The translations under genes were made by a program, and so were the position numbers. A model generated the notes under the pieces. The model saw only the letters and a list, made by a program, of their open reading frames with translations, was not told where the DNA came from and did no database searches. Below, piece after piece: positions 17,306-25,179 of a DNA stretch of 64,000 bases (position 1 is the first letter of the stretch; the number at the start of each line of letters is the position of its first letter). The stretch comes from an uncultured Clostridia bacterium (GTDB lineage: Bacteria > Bacillota > Clostridia > TANB77 > CAG-508): positions 35,948 through 99,947 of the forward strand of contig CAKPRQ010000006.1 of assembly GCA_934182605.1 (NCBI GenBank), read 5' to 3'.

Positions 17306-17335
17306 AAAATAGCAAAGAAACTCTATTGCCATTTT
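17306..17335 (-). terminator. Terminator of the pilin/collar gene
   Basis: A 10-bp stem (AAAATGGCAA/TTGCTATTTT, one G-U) is followed on the minus strand by TATTTTTT. It lies 15 bp beyond the stop of the gene at 17351. Confidence 0.7.
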
Positions 17336-17350
17336 TACTGTTTAGTTATT

Positions 17351-18109
17351 TTAACTAATTCTTTTCCACATATAGCATGTTATATATGGTTGTATATTGT
17401 TATGTGCAGCAGAACTTCCAACCGAACTAGTTGTTTTAGATGATGAAGATGCAGTAGTTAAAAAATTGGTATATGTAGCTCCTAACCCTGTAGATACAGA
17501 CTTTACGCCTCTTGTTGATGATGTGCCTGTAACAGCAGTTAATGTATGACTATGTGCAGGCATTTCTTGAACAGTTAATAAATGATTATATTCACCACCT
17601 GTTTGATTTATTATAAATTCCAACTGTTCTCCTCTTGTATCTTCACCAATTCCAACTCCAACTAGAGTTCTACCTTGTCCATAAGCTTCCCAAGTACCTC
17701 CGAACAAATCTGCTGGATTTGTTTCAATTGTACCTAAATAAATTGAACCCACGGGATAAGCTTGCAATATATCTCCCATTCCTTGATTCTCTAGCTCCTC
17801 TACTCTTGAAATCAAATCATTTACTATATTTCGCAATTCATCATCTGATATATCTCCACCATTTATATCATCATTAGCTAACAAATTATTAATATAATCA
17901 GCCTCATTTTGAGCAGCTTGTGTATATTTTTCTGATGCAGCATTTATTCTATCAAAAAAATTATTGTCTCCAAAAATAAAACTAATAGCTACTCCTGCTA
18001 AAATCAACATTATTATTACAGTTATTACTAATGTTATTAAAGTTATTCCCTTATTTTTTTCTTTTTCACCTATATAACAATAAAATTTTCTAATTATATA
18101 TTTTAACAT
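17351..18109 (-). CDS. Prepilin-type N-terminus fused to a phage tail-collar/baseplate-like domain
   Basis: Residues 16-45 hold a clostridial prepilin-like signal: KNKG then ITLITLVITVIIMLILAG, with the usual Glu5 replaced by Thr. A coiled polar linker (about 50-110) follows. Residues 115-252 match the phage Gp10/tail-collar fibre tip: YPVGSIYLGTIETNPADLFGG-type start, GGEYNHLLTVQEMPAHSHT, and AHNNIQPYITCYMWKR at the end. The product is probably a secreted or surface-anchored fibre. It stands alone between the foreign ORFan and pheT. What it binds is unknown. Confidence 0.75.
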   Translation of the reverse strand: MLKYIIRKFYCYIGEKEKNKGITLITLVITVIIMLILAGVAISFIFGDNNFFDRINAASEKYTQAAQNEADYINNLLANDDINGGDISDDELRNIVNDLISRVEELENQGMGDILQAYPVGSIYLGTIETNPADLFGGTWEAYGQGRTLVGVGIGEDTRGEQLEFIINQTGGEYNHLLTVQEMPAHSHTLTAVTGTSSTRGVKSVSTGLGATYTNFLTTASSSSKTTSSVGSSAAHNNIQPYITCYMWKRIS

Positions 18110-18392
18110 TTTATATTCCTCCTAAATTTTTAAATATAACTATATACTAATTATATCTTACTTTTTTCTTCTGACGATATTAAATTATATTTATTATATC
18201 ATTCTCTTTTATAATTGTAAATATACTTTTTACTTTAATCGCTTGCTTATACATGTAAGTTACTAGTTTTCAACGAATTGTTACAATTATATTAATTTTA
18301 TATTACAATTGTATTACAAATATTTTACTAATTTCTTCAGTTAATATTTATTTATATCTTTAATATAAAATGTTTTGTTATAATAAAAAATT

Positions 18393-18477
18393 AATCTTGA
18401 TATATATCTATTTTAATCAAAATATAGCTGAATTAACAAACTATGTCTTGATTTTAAAATAATTGTATATCAAGATT
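18393..18477. repeat. Diverged hairpin, possible family A remnant, in the 429-bp pilin-pheT gap
   Basis: AATCTTGATATA at 18393 pairs with TATATCAAGATT at 18466-18477, with an inner stem (AATCAA/TTGATT) and a loop ending CTATG before the inner stem, the same layout as the family A MITE. Its ends are poorly conserved and no target duplication is visible. The rest of 18110-18538 is plain AT-rich sequence with no gene. Confidence 0.4.
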
Positions 18478-18538
18478 CTTCAAAAATAATATACTTTAAT
18501 AACGAGCTACAACTTATATTCTATGAGTCAAATTGCAT

Positions 18539-20947
18539 TTACTCCCTTATCTTAGCTCCTACACCTTTTTCTAATTCTTCTAAAATTTCTTTCATAACAG
18601 GATTTATATCATCATCAGTTAAAGTTCTTTCAGCAATTCTGAATTTTAAAGCATATGCTACACTCTTTTTATTTTCTCCCAATTTTTCTGTGTTTCTAAA
18701 AATATCGAATAATTCAACTGTTTCTAATACTTTTTTAGCTTTTTTCTTAATTATTTTTTCTATTTGTCCTACTTCAATATTTTCATCTACTACTACAGCC
18801 AAATCTCTTTCTACTGCTGGGAATTTTGGAATTGGTGTATATTTTTTATTTTGTTTTGCATATTTTTGTACTTTATCTAAATTAATTTCTGCAACTAATG
18901 CTCTTTTTTGCATATCAAAATTTTCTAATACTATTGGATGTATCTCTCCTAAAGTAACAAATACATCATTGCCAACTTTTAAATTAGCACATCTTCCTGG
19001 ATGATATATTTTATTATTACTTTCTTTTACTATATCATACATCGTAAGCCCAACTACTTCTAAAAGATTTTCTACAATACCTTTTAAATAGTAAAAATCG
19101 TAATTTTCCCCATATAAGCCTATTGTTAATATACTTTCTTCAGTAGGTACTTCTCCTTTTTGTATATCTTGCCTTATGTCTCTATATCTTCTTGAAATAT
19201 CAAATAACTGTACATTTTCATTTTTCTTAAAATTATTAATACTTAAAGATTTCATCATGCTAGGTACAGTTGATGGTCTCATTATTGTATAATCTTCGCT
19301 TAATGGATTTTTTATTTTTATAATTTCTTTTTCTATTTCTTCATAAGAAATATTTGCATTTTCTAAATCTTTTTTATTTATAAATCCATAAGTACAAATT
19401 TCACTTAAACCTGTATATGATAAAACAGTTCTATATAATTTTTCTATTTTTTGTAATTTATTTCTTTCTCCTATTGTATCCCCCGAACTTACTAAAGTAG
19501 ATTCTAATTTATCATAGCCATAAAATCTTATCACTTCTTCTGCAACATCATTTAATAATTGAATATCTTGTCTAAAGTATGGAGGATAAACTTTATTATC
19601 TTCTACTTTCATTTCTAATCGTTCTAATATATCTACCATTTCTTCTTTAGATATATTAGTACCTAATAATACATTTATTCTATCTACATCTAAATCTATA
19701 ACTGGTAATTCTTGTTTATTTGGATATACATCTATTTTACTATTTACAGGTTCTCCAATATTTAAAAGTTCTACTAATTCTACAGCTCTATTTATAGCTT
19801 TTTCTGCGTGCTCACTTGCTAAACATTTTTCATATAAACTTGAGGCAGATGTTCTTAATCCTAATTTTTTAGCTGTAATTCTTACACTTGGGCCATTAAA
19901 TACTGCTGATTCAAAAACTACCGTTGTTGTTGTATCTTCTATTTCCGAATTTTCTCCTCCCATTACACCAGCTACTGCAACAGGTTTATTTTTATCTGCA
20001 ATAACTAACATATTTTTATCTAAAACTCTTTCAACACCATCTAAAGTTGTTATTTTTTCATTTTCATTAGCAGTTCTTACAATTATAGATTTACCTTCTA
20101 TTGAATTTATATCAAAAGCATGCATAGGTTGCCCTAATTCTAGCATAACGTAATTTGTGATATCTACAATGTTATTTATAGGTCTAATATCACAAGCTAT
20201 TAATCTTCTTTTTAACCACTCTGGTGATTCTCCTATTTTTACATTTTTAACCACCCTTGCTATATATCTATAACATAAATTCGGTTCTTCAATCTTTACT
20301 GTTAAACCATCGATATTATCTACATTTTCAATATTAATATTTTCTAAGTGTTTATGTGGTGCTTTAAATTTAGTTTTCAAAGACACCGCTGTTTCACGTC
20401 CTAAACCTTCTATTGAAAAGCAATCTGGTCTATTAGATGTTATTTCAAAATCTATAATACATTCTCTTAGGTTTAAAACATCTCTAATATCTTCACCTAA
20501 TCTATCTGCATATTTTTCGCCCAATATCATAATACCATGTTCAATTTGTCCTGGATAATTTTCTATATTTAGATTTAATTCTCCTACAGAACACATCATA
20601 CCACAAGAATCTATGCCTCTTAAAGCACCTTTTTTAATTTTCACTCCACCTGGTAATTCTGAACCGTCTTTCGCAATAGGAACTATATCTCCAACTTTAA
20701 TATTATTAGCACCTGTTACTATTTGTAAAATTTCTGTTTTAACATCCACTTTAGTTACAACTAACTTATCGGCATTTGGATGTTTTTCTATACTTAAAAT
20801 CTTACCTACTACTACATTTTTAATATCTTCACCTTTTTCTTCTACAGTTTCTACTTTAGAACCTGTAAGAGTTAAAATATCAGCTAACTCTTTGTTAGAA
20901 ACATTTATATCGGCATACTCTTTTAACCATTCTACACTTGTTTTCAT
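18539..20947 (-). CDS. pheT: Phenylalanyl-tRNA synthetase beta chain
   Basis: This is the 802-residue beta subunit of the alpha2-beta2 enzyme that charges tRNA-Phe. Visible parts are the N-terminal tRNA-binding OB domain (about 40-150, VGKILSIEKHPNADKLVV), the B3/B4 editing domain (about 205-390), B5 (about 405-480) and the C-terminal anticodon-binding domain (FPAVERDLAVVVDENI onward). It follows pheS by 65 bp and shares its T-box leader. Confidence 0.97.
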   Translation of the reverse strand: MKTSVEWLKEYADINVSNKELADILTLTGSKVETVEEKGEDIKNVVVGKILSIEKHPNADKLVVTKVDVKTEILQIVTGANNIKVGDIVPIAKDGSELPGGVKIKKGALRGIDSCGMMCSVGELNLNIENYPGQIEHGIMILGEKYADRLGEDIRDVLNLRECIIDFEITSNRPDCFSIEGLGRETAVSLKTKFKAPHKHLENINIENVDNIDGLTVKIEEPNLCYRYIARVVKNVKIGESPEWLKRRLIACDIRPINNIVDITNYVMLELGQPMHAFDINSIEGKSIIVRTANENEKITTLDGVERVLDKNMLVIADKNKPVAVAGVMGGENSEIEDTTTTVVFESAVFNGPSVRITAKKLGLRTSASSLYEKCLASEHAEKAINRAVELVELLNIGEPVNSKIDVYPNKQELPVIDLDVDRINVLLGTNISKEEMVDILERLEMKVEDNKVYPPYFRQDIQLLNDVAEEVIRFYGYDKLESTLVSSGDTIGERNKLQKIEKLYRTVLSYTGLSEICTYGFINKKDLENANISYEEIEKEIIKIKNPLSEDYTIMRPSTVPSMMKSLSINNFKKNENVQLFDISRRYRDIRQDIQKGEVPTEESILTIGLYGENYDFYYLKGIVENLLEVVGLTMYDIVKESNNKIYHPGRCANLKVGNDVFVTLGEIHPIVLENFDMQKRALVAEINLDKVQKYAKQNKKYTPIPKFPAVERDLAVVVDENIEVGQIEKIIKKKAKKVLETVELFDIFRNTEKLGENKKSVAYALKFRIAERTLTDDDINPVMKEILEELEKGVGAKIRE

Positions 20948-21012
20948 AATTTTCTCAAACTCCTTTTTTATCTAAATTTTAACGACGTATAATGATGATT
21001 ATATTTAAAAAA

Positions 21013-22038
21013 TTAAAATTGTTTTAAAAATCTAACATCATTCTCATATAATAAACGCATATCATCTATTCCAAATTTTGCCATTGCTATTCTCTCTACA
21101 CCAAATCCGAAAGCAAATCCTGAATATATTTTAGAATCTATACCACAATTTTCTAAAACATTTGGGTGTACAACACCGCAACCTAATAATTCTATCCAAC
21201 CTTCGTTTTTACATACTCTACAACCTTTACCTCCACATACGAAACATGATACATCCGCTTCTGCTGAAGGTTCTGTAAATGGGAAATGATGTGGTCTAAA
21301 TCTTATTTTTGTATTCTTTCCTAAACATTTTTTAGCAAACATTTCTAATGTTCCTTTTAAATCTGCCATTGATATATTCTTATCTACTACTAATCCTTCT
21401 ATTTGGTGAAATACTGGCGAATGTGTTGGGTCTACTGCATCTGAACGATAAACTTTTCCTGGGCATATTATCTTGATTGGTGGCTTTACATTTTCCATAA
21501 CTCTTGCTTGAACTGGAGAAGTTTGACTTCTTAAAACAATATCGTCGTTTATATAAAATGTATCTTGAACATCTCTTGCTGGGTGATCCTTTGGAGTATT
21601 TAATTTGTCAAAATTATATATTGCCTTTTCTACTTCTGGTCCATCTGCTATTTGATACCCCATACCTAAAAAAATTTCTTCTACTTCATCTATTATTTGC
21701 ATAATTGGATGTAAAGAACCTATTTTTTGTCTATTACTTGGCATAGTAATATCAATATTTTCAGTTAAAAGTTTTTTTTCAATTTCCGCTTTTTTTAACT
21801 CTTTTTCTCTTTCTATTATTAAACTTTCTAATTCGTCTCTTACTTCATTTACCATTGCACCAATTACTGGTCTTTCTTCTAGAGTTAACGCCCCCATTCC
21901 TCTTAATAGTAATGTAAGTTCACCTTTTTTACCTGAGTATTTTACTCTTACATCGTCTAAGGATTTTAAGTCTTCTGCTAATTCAATTTCTTTTATAGCA
22001 TTTTCCTTAATTTGTTGAATTTGTTCTTTCATACACAT
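21013..22038 (-). CDS. pheS: Phenylalanyl-tRNA synthetase alpha chain
   Basis: This is the catalytic alpha subunit. It has an N-terminal coiled coil (1-90) and a class II core with HPIMQIIDEVEEIFLGMGYQ, DVQDTFYIND, RSDAVDPTHSPVFHQIEGL and GFGVERIAM. Two close ATGs exist; the second at 22032 (MKEQIQQIKE) fits homologues, and the first at 22038 is nearer to AAAGGA. It is 339-341 residues, normal length. It lies behind a T-box leader. Confidence 0.97.
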   Translation of the reverse strand: MCMKEQIQQIKENAIKEIELAEDLKSLDDVRVKYSGKKGELTLLLRGMGALTLEERPVIGAMVNEVRDELESLIIEREKELKKAEIEKKLLTENIDITMPSNRQKIGSLHPIMQIIDEVEEIFLGMGYQIADGPEVEKAIYNFDKLNTPKDHPARDVQDTFYINDDIVLRSQTSPVQARVMENVKPPIKIICPGKVYRSDAVDPTHSPVFHQIEGLVVDKNISMADLKGTLEMFAKKCLGKNTKIRFRPHHFPFTEPSAEADVSCFVCGGKGCRVCKNEGWIELLGCGVVHPNVLENCGIDSKIYSGFAFGFGVERIAMAKFGIDDMRLLYENDVRFLKQF

Positions 22039-22074
22039 TTCATTCCTTTCATATTTTAATCACACACAAAATAA

Positions 22075-22369
22075 AAAAGTCCTATGAAAACATAGGACGA
22101 AATTTATATCGTGGTACCACCTAATTTTATTAGTATTTTAACTAAACTCATTTTGTTATATCGTAACAACCGCTTTTTCCTACACTCTATAAGATTTCAA
22201 AAAAAGTCCTCAAAAGTGAAATTTCAAATAATTATATATTAATAGTTTTCCAGCCTATGAACTATTTTCTCTTTAAATATATTTTCAATTATTTTACTTT
22301 GCTTTTTAATAACGGATACATATTTAATTTTTACTCACATAAGTATATCACAAATTTTAGATTTGTCAA
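22075..22369 (-). promoter_or_regulatory. T-box riboswitch and promoter of pheST
   Basis: The promoter has -35 TTGACA (22364-22369) and -10 TATACT (22342-22347, 16-bp spacer). The leader contains the T-box core GGTGGTACCACG (22110-22121), followed by a terminator stem GTCCTATG/CATAGGAC (22079-22098) and six T residues. Uncharged tRNA-Phe should stabilise the antiterminator and switch pheST on. The amino acid is inferred from the downstream genes. I could not fix the specifier codon by eye. Confidence 0.93.
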
Positions 22370-22408
22370 GAAGCGAAAGTATGTTCGATTTCATCTAAAA
22401 TAAATTTG

Positions 22409-22440
22409 TTACAATTCAGTAAGAAAAACATATAATTTTA
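22409..22440. repeat. Left-end remnant of the family A MITE
   Basis: GTTACAATTCAG followed by AACATATAATTTTATA matches the left end of copies at 16461 and 56670, but the palindromic core is missing. It sits in the divergent pheS-sigK gap. Confidence 0.5.
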
Positions 22441-22507
22441 TATATACAGGCACTTTATAAAAATTCAAATCATATAATCTAATAATGTTATTATTGGAGG
22501 TAGTTTT

Positions 22508-23206
22508 ATGTTTGCACTTTCGTTATCAGGATTAATGTATTTTTTACAATCTACAGTTTTTATGACCGGTTATGTTACTAATAATTCTTTATTTCCAGAA
22601 CCTCTAACAATGGAAGAAGAGATTGAGTATATAAAGAAATATGAAGAAGGCGATGAAGAAGCAAGAAACATCTTGATTGAAAGAAATTTAAGATTAGTAG
22701 CACATATTGCCAAAAAGTATTCTTCAACTACTGTTAGCAAGGATGATTTGATTTCTATAGGAACAATAGGATTAATAAAAGGCATAAATAGCTATAATTC
22801 TAAGAAGGGTGTGAGGCTTGCTACTTATGTCGCAAAATGCATAGATAACGAAGTTTTAATGTATTTACGTTCATCTAAAAAAACTCAAGCCGAAGTATAT
22901 TTAAACGAGCCTATAGGTAAAGATAAAGATGATAACGAAATAACTCTAATAGATATTTTGGAAAATAATGAAAGAACTATTGAAGAACAAATTGATTTAA
23001 AAATGAAAATAAAATTATTATATGAAAAAATGAAAGATATATTATTAGATAGAGAAAAATCTATTCTAGAAATGAGATTTGGTCTTAATGGAAAAAAACC
23101 TAAAACGCAAAATCAAATTGCTAAAATGATGGGAATTAGTCGTTCATACGTATCTAGAATAGAGACTAAGGCTATAAAGAAATTGTCGAATGAAATAAAG
23201 GAATGA
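22508..23206 (+). CDS. sigK: Sporulation sigma factor SigK
   Basis: This is the late mother-cell sigma factor that drives spore coat genes. The 232-residue protein has a hydrophobic pro-region (1-25) followed by FPEPLTMEEEIEYIKKYEEG. Region 2 follows (RNLRLVAHIAKKYSSTTVSKDDLISIGTIGL), and then region 4 with a helix-turn-helix (QNQIAKMMGISRSYVSRIE). The gene is uninterrupted, so there is no skin-like element. GGAGG precedes the ATG. A CATATAAT at about 22471 could be a sporulation-type -10, which is tentative. Confidence 0.95.
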   Translation: MFALSLSGLMYFLQSTVFMTGYVTNNSLFPEPLTMEEEIEYIKKYEEGDEEARNILIERNLRLVAHIAKKYSSTTVSKDDLISIGTIGLIKGINSYNSKKGVRLATYVAKCIDNEVLMYLRSSKKTQAEVYLNEPIGKDKDDNEITLIDILENNERTIEEQIDLKMKIKLLYEKMKDILLDREKSILEMRFGLNGKKPKTQNQIAKMMGISRSYVSRIETKAIKKLSNEIKE

Positions 23207-23233
23207 ACTTTAAGAGTAAAACTTAAAGTTCAT
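23203..23233. terminator. Convergent terminator between sigK and the SpoVT-like gene
   Basis: A perfect 12-bp stem ATGAACTTTAAG/CTTAAAGTTCAT overlaps the sigK stop codon and touches the stop of the opposing gene. It could serve both strands, though T runs are short. Confidence 0.6.
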
Positions 23234-23764
23234 TTACATATCATTTTCTTCTGAAACATTATCAATTAAAGCTTCCTCTTTTAATTCTTTATCTTTTTTT
23301 AAGACTGTCTTTATTTTCTTTTTTTCTGTTTTACTTAAATATTCTTCGTTAATATCATTTATAATAGATTCTTCTATGAACATTTGGATGCTTCTTGCCA
23401 ATTCTAAATCATAGTCGTCTAGAATTCTATTATCAGACGTTAATACTAAACTACCTTGCAATTCATTATCAGCCCATATTGGAAGTATAATTTGTGATGT
23501 AAAGTTAATTTCTTCTGTTCCATCTTCTAATAATGGTATTATATGATTTTTAGAATTTACAATATACCTATCTTGTTCAATACCAGTACCTATTATAAGT
23601 AAACTTTCTAAAAGTTCTCTGCTTATTAATTTATCTATCTTTTTCGCTGATTTATTTGGTACAGTTACAATCCTTATTTTTTTTATATCTGAAACGTATA
23701 TGGTTGTTTTACTTATTTCTGCACTGCTTTCTAAAAATTTTATCAAATTTTCATTTAAATACAT
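23234..23764 (-). CDS. SpoVT C-terminal (GAF-like) sensor domain protein
   Basis: The ATG at 23764 (MYLNENLIKFLESSAEIS) has a GGAG site; codons upstream of it are unlikely to be used. The 176 residues resemble the GAF-like effector domain of stage V sporulation protein T (segment INFTSQIILPIWADNELQGS), followed by a lysine/glutamate-rich tail. The AbrB DNA-binding domain of real SpoVT is absent. It faces sigK and may act in sporulation. The ligand is unknown. Confidence 0.55.
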   Translation of the reverse strand: MYLNENLIKFLESSAEISKTTIYVSDIKKIRIVTVPNKSAKKIDKLISRELLESLLIIGTGIEQDRYIVNSKNHIIPLLEDGTEEINFTSQIILPIWADNELQGSLVLTSDNRILDDYDLELARSIQMFIEESIINDINEEYLSKTEKKKIKTVLKKDKELKEEALIDNVSEENDM

Positions 23765-23933
23765 ATTTAACACTCCTTCTATATATTTTACTATAAGTAT
23801 TACCATATTTTCCAAATATTATAACAATTTTTTTAAATTTTTTCTATTAAAATTTTTACAACTTTTATATTGCATTTACACATCCATTATGATATTATTT
23901 GTTCATAAAATCTTTTATAAGGAGTATGAAAAA

Positions 23934-25106
23934 ATGGAGATAGAAATAAATGCATCAACTAAACCAAATTATATTTTAACAAAAGAAGAAGCACTTAATT
24001 TTTCAGGAAAAGCGGCAGGTATTTGCTACTTGCCTCTAGATACAGAAACTTTATTTAATGAACCTATTGAAAAAACAGAAAAACGAGTAAAATCTACAAT
24101 AGCTTCTGGACACCATAGCGTTTTTACTCACGTTACATATAACTTACTATTAACAGATGTGCCAAAAATAATTGCTATGATATTAAATAATGAAAAAGTG
24201 TACAATACGTCTGAAAAATCAGGTCGCTATACTGTTATGAAATCAGAAGGTAAAGAATTAGAATATTATAATAAATGGATACATATATTTACTGAAAAAA
24301 TTAAAGAAAAGTATCCTGATTTTACAGATAAACAAATAAATAAATTAGCATTAGAAAACGCAAGATATCTAATAAGTGTATTTACTCCTTCAACCACAAT
24401 GGAATATACAGTAAGTTTTGGGCAATTAAATTACTTAATAAATTGGATTAGAGATTATATAAATAAGGCTCCTTCTAACGCTTTTAATGATAAATTAAAA
24501 ATTTCTTTAAAAGAATTTTTAGAAGCAATGCCAGATGTAGAAGTAGAAGGGTTAAATTCTAATTTGAAGAATAGAAAATTATCTCTTTTTGCCGAAAGGA
24601 AAAGAAAAGAAAGTTTTGATGAAAACTTTTGTACAAACTATAAAATGACATTTACAGGATTAGCTCAAGAAATGAGACATAGAACTTTAAATTTTGAAGC
24701 ATATATTCCTGGTATTTCAAATAATACTGAATTTTCAAATGAAAAAGAGTTTTATATACCTCCAATTATAAGAAGTACAAATTACGAAAAAGAATGGTTA
24801 GATGATATAACAGAACTTGGTGAGAATTATCCTCAAGGAATGCTTCTTCAAGTAAATGAAAGAGGAACTGTAGAAAACTTTATTTTAAAATGTACTGAAA
24901 GGCTATGTGGTGCTGCCCAACTTGAAATAATGGAACAAACTAGAATTACTTTAAATAAATATTTAGAAGAAACAAAAGAAAATAACCCAATAATTTATAA
25001 TTACCTTTTACCATATAGCAAAGGTCCTAGATGTACATTTTCAAACTGGAAATGCAACTCACCTTGTGTATTTAAAGCTAAAGATGCTTTTTATAGATTA
25101 ATATAG
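23934..25106 (+). CDS. thyX: ThyX-like flavin-dependent thymidylate synthase, two-domain variant
   Basis: The ATG at 23934 follows AAGGAG. The 390-residue product is about 1.5 times a typical ThyX. The first half aligns with the ThyX core (SGHHSVFTHVTYNLLLTDV, then TSEKSGRYTVM) but has NNE where the RHR of the RHRxxS motif belongs. The second half carries QEMRHRTLNFEAYIPG and ends in a Cys-rich tail (GPRCTFSNWKCNSPCVFK). It would make dTMP from dUMP using FADH2 and methylene-folate. Family assignment is firm; full activity is not proven. Confidence 0.8.
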   Translation: MEIEINASTKPNYILTKEEALNFSGKAAGICYLPLDTETLFNEPIEKTEKRVKSTIASGHHSVFTHVTYNLLLTDVPKIIAMILNNEKVYNTSEKSGRYTVMKSEGKELEYYNKWIHIFTEKIKEKYPDFTDKQINKLALENARYLISVFTPSTTMEYTVSFGQLNYLINWIRDYINKAPSNAFNDKLKISLKEFLEAMPDVEVEGLNSNLKNRKLSLFAERKRKESFDENFCTNYKMTFTGLAQEMRHRTLNFEAYIPGISNNTEFSNEKEFYIPPIIRSTNYEKEWLDDITELGENYPQGMLLQVNERGTVENFILKCTERLCGAAQLEIMEQTRITLNKYLEETKENNPIIYNYLLPYSKGPRCTFSNWKCNSPCVFKAKDAFYRLI

Positions 25107-25179
25107 TTAGTTCTTCTCCCTGCAATTATATATTCAATATAGTATTATTTTATATAAATATTGAAGAAAGGAAATTTTT

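Noticed and set aside
23700..23933. N-terminal extension of the ThyX-like protein
   Set aside because: The extra 78 residues are hydrophobic read-through of antisense and intergenic sequence; AAGGAG precedes the ATG at 23934.
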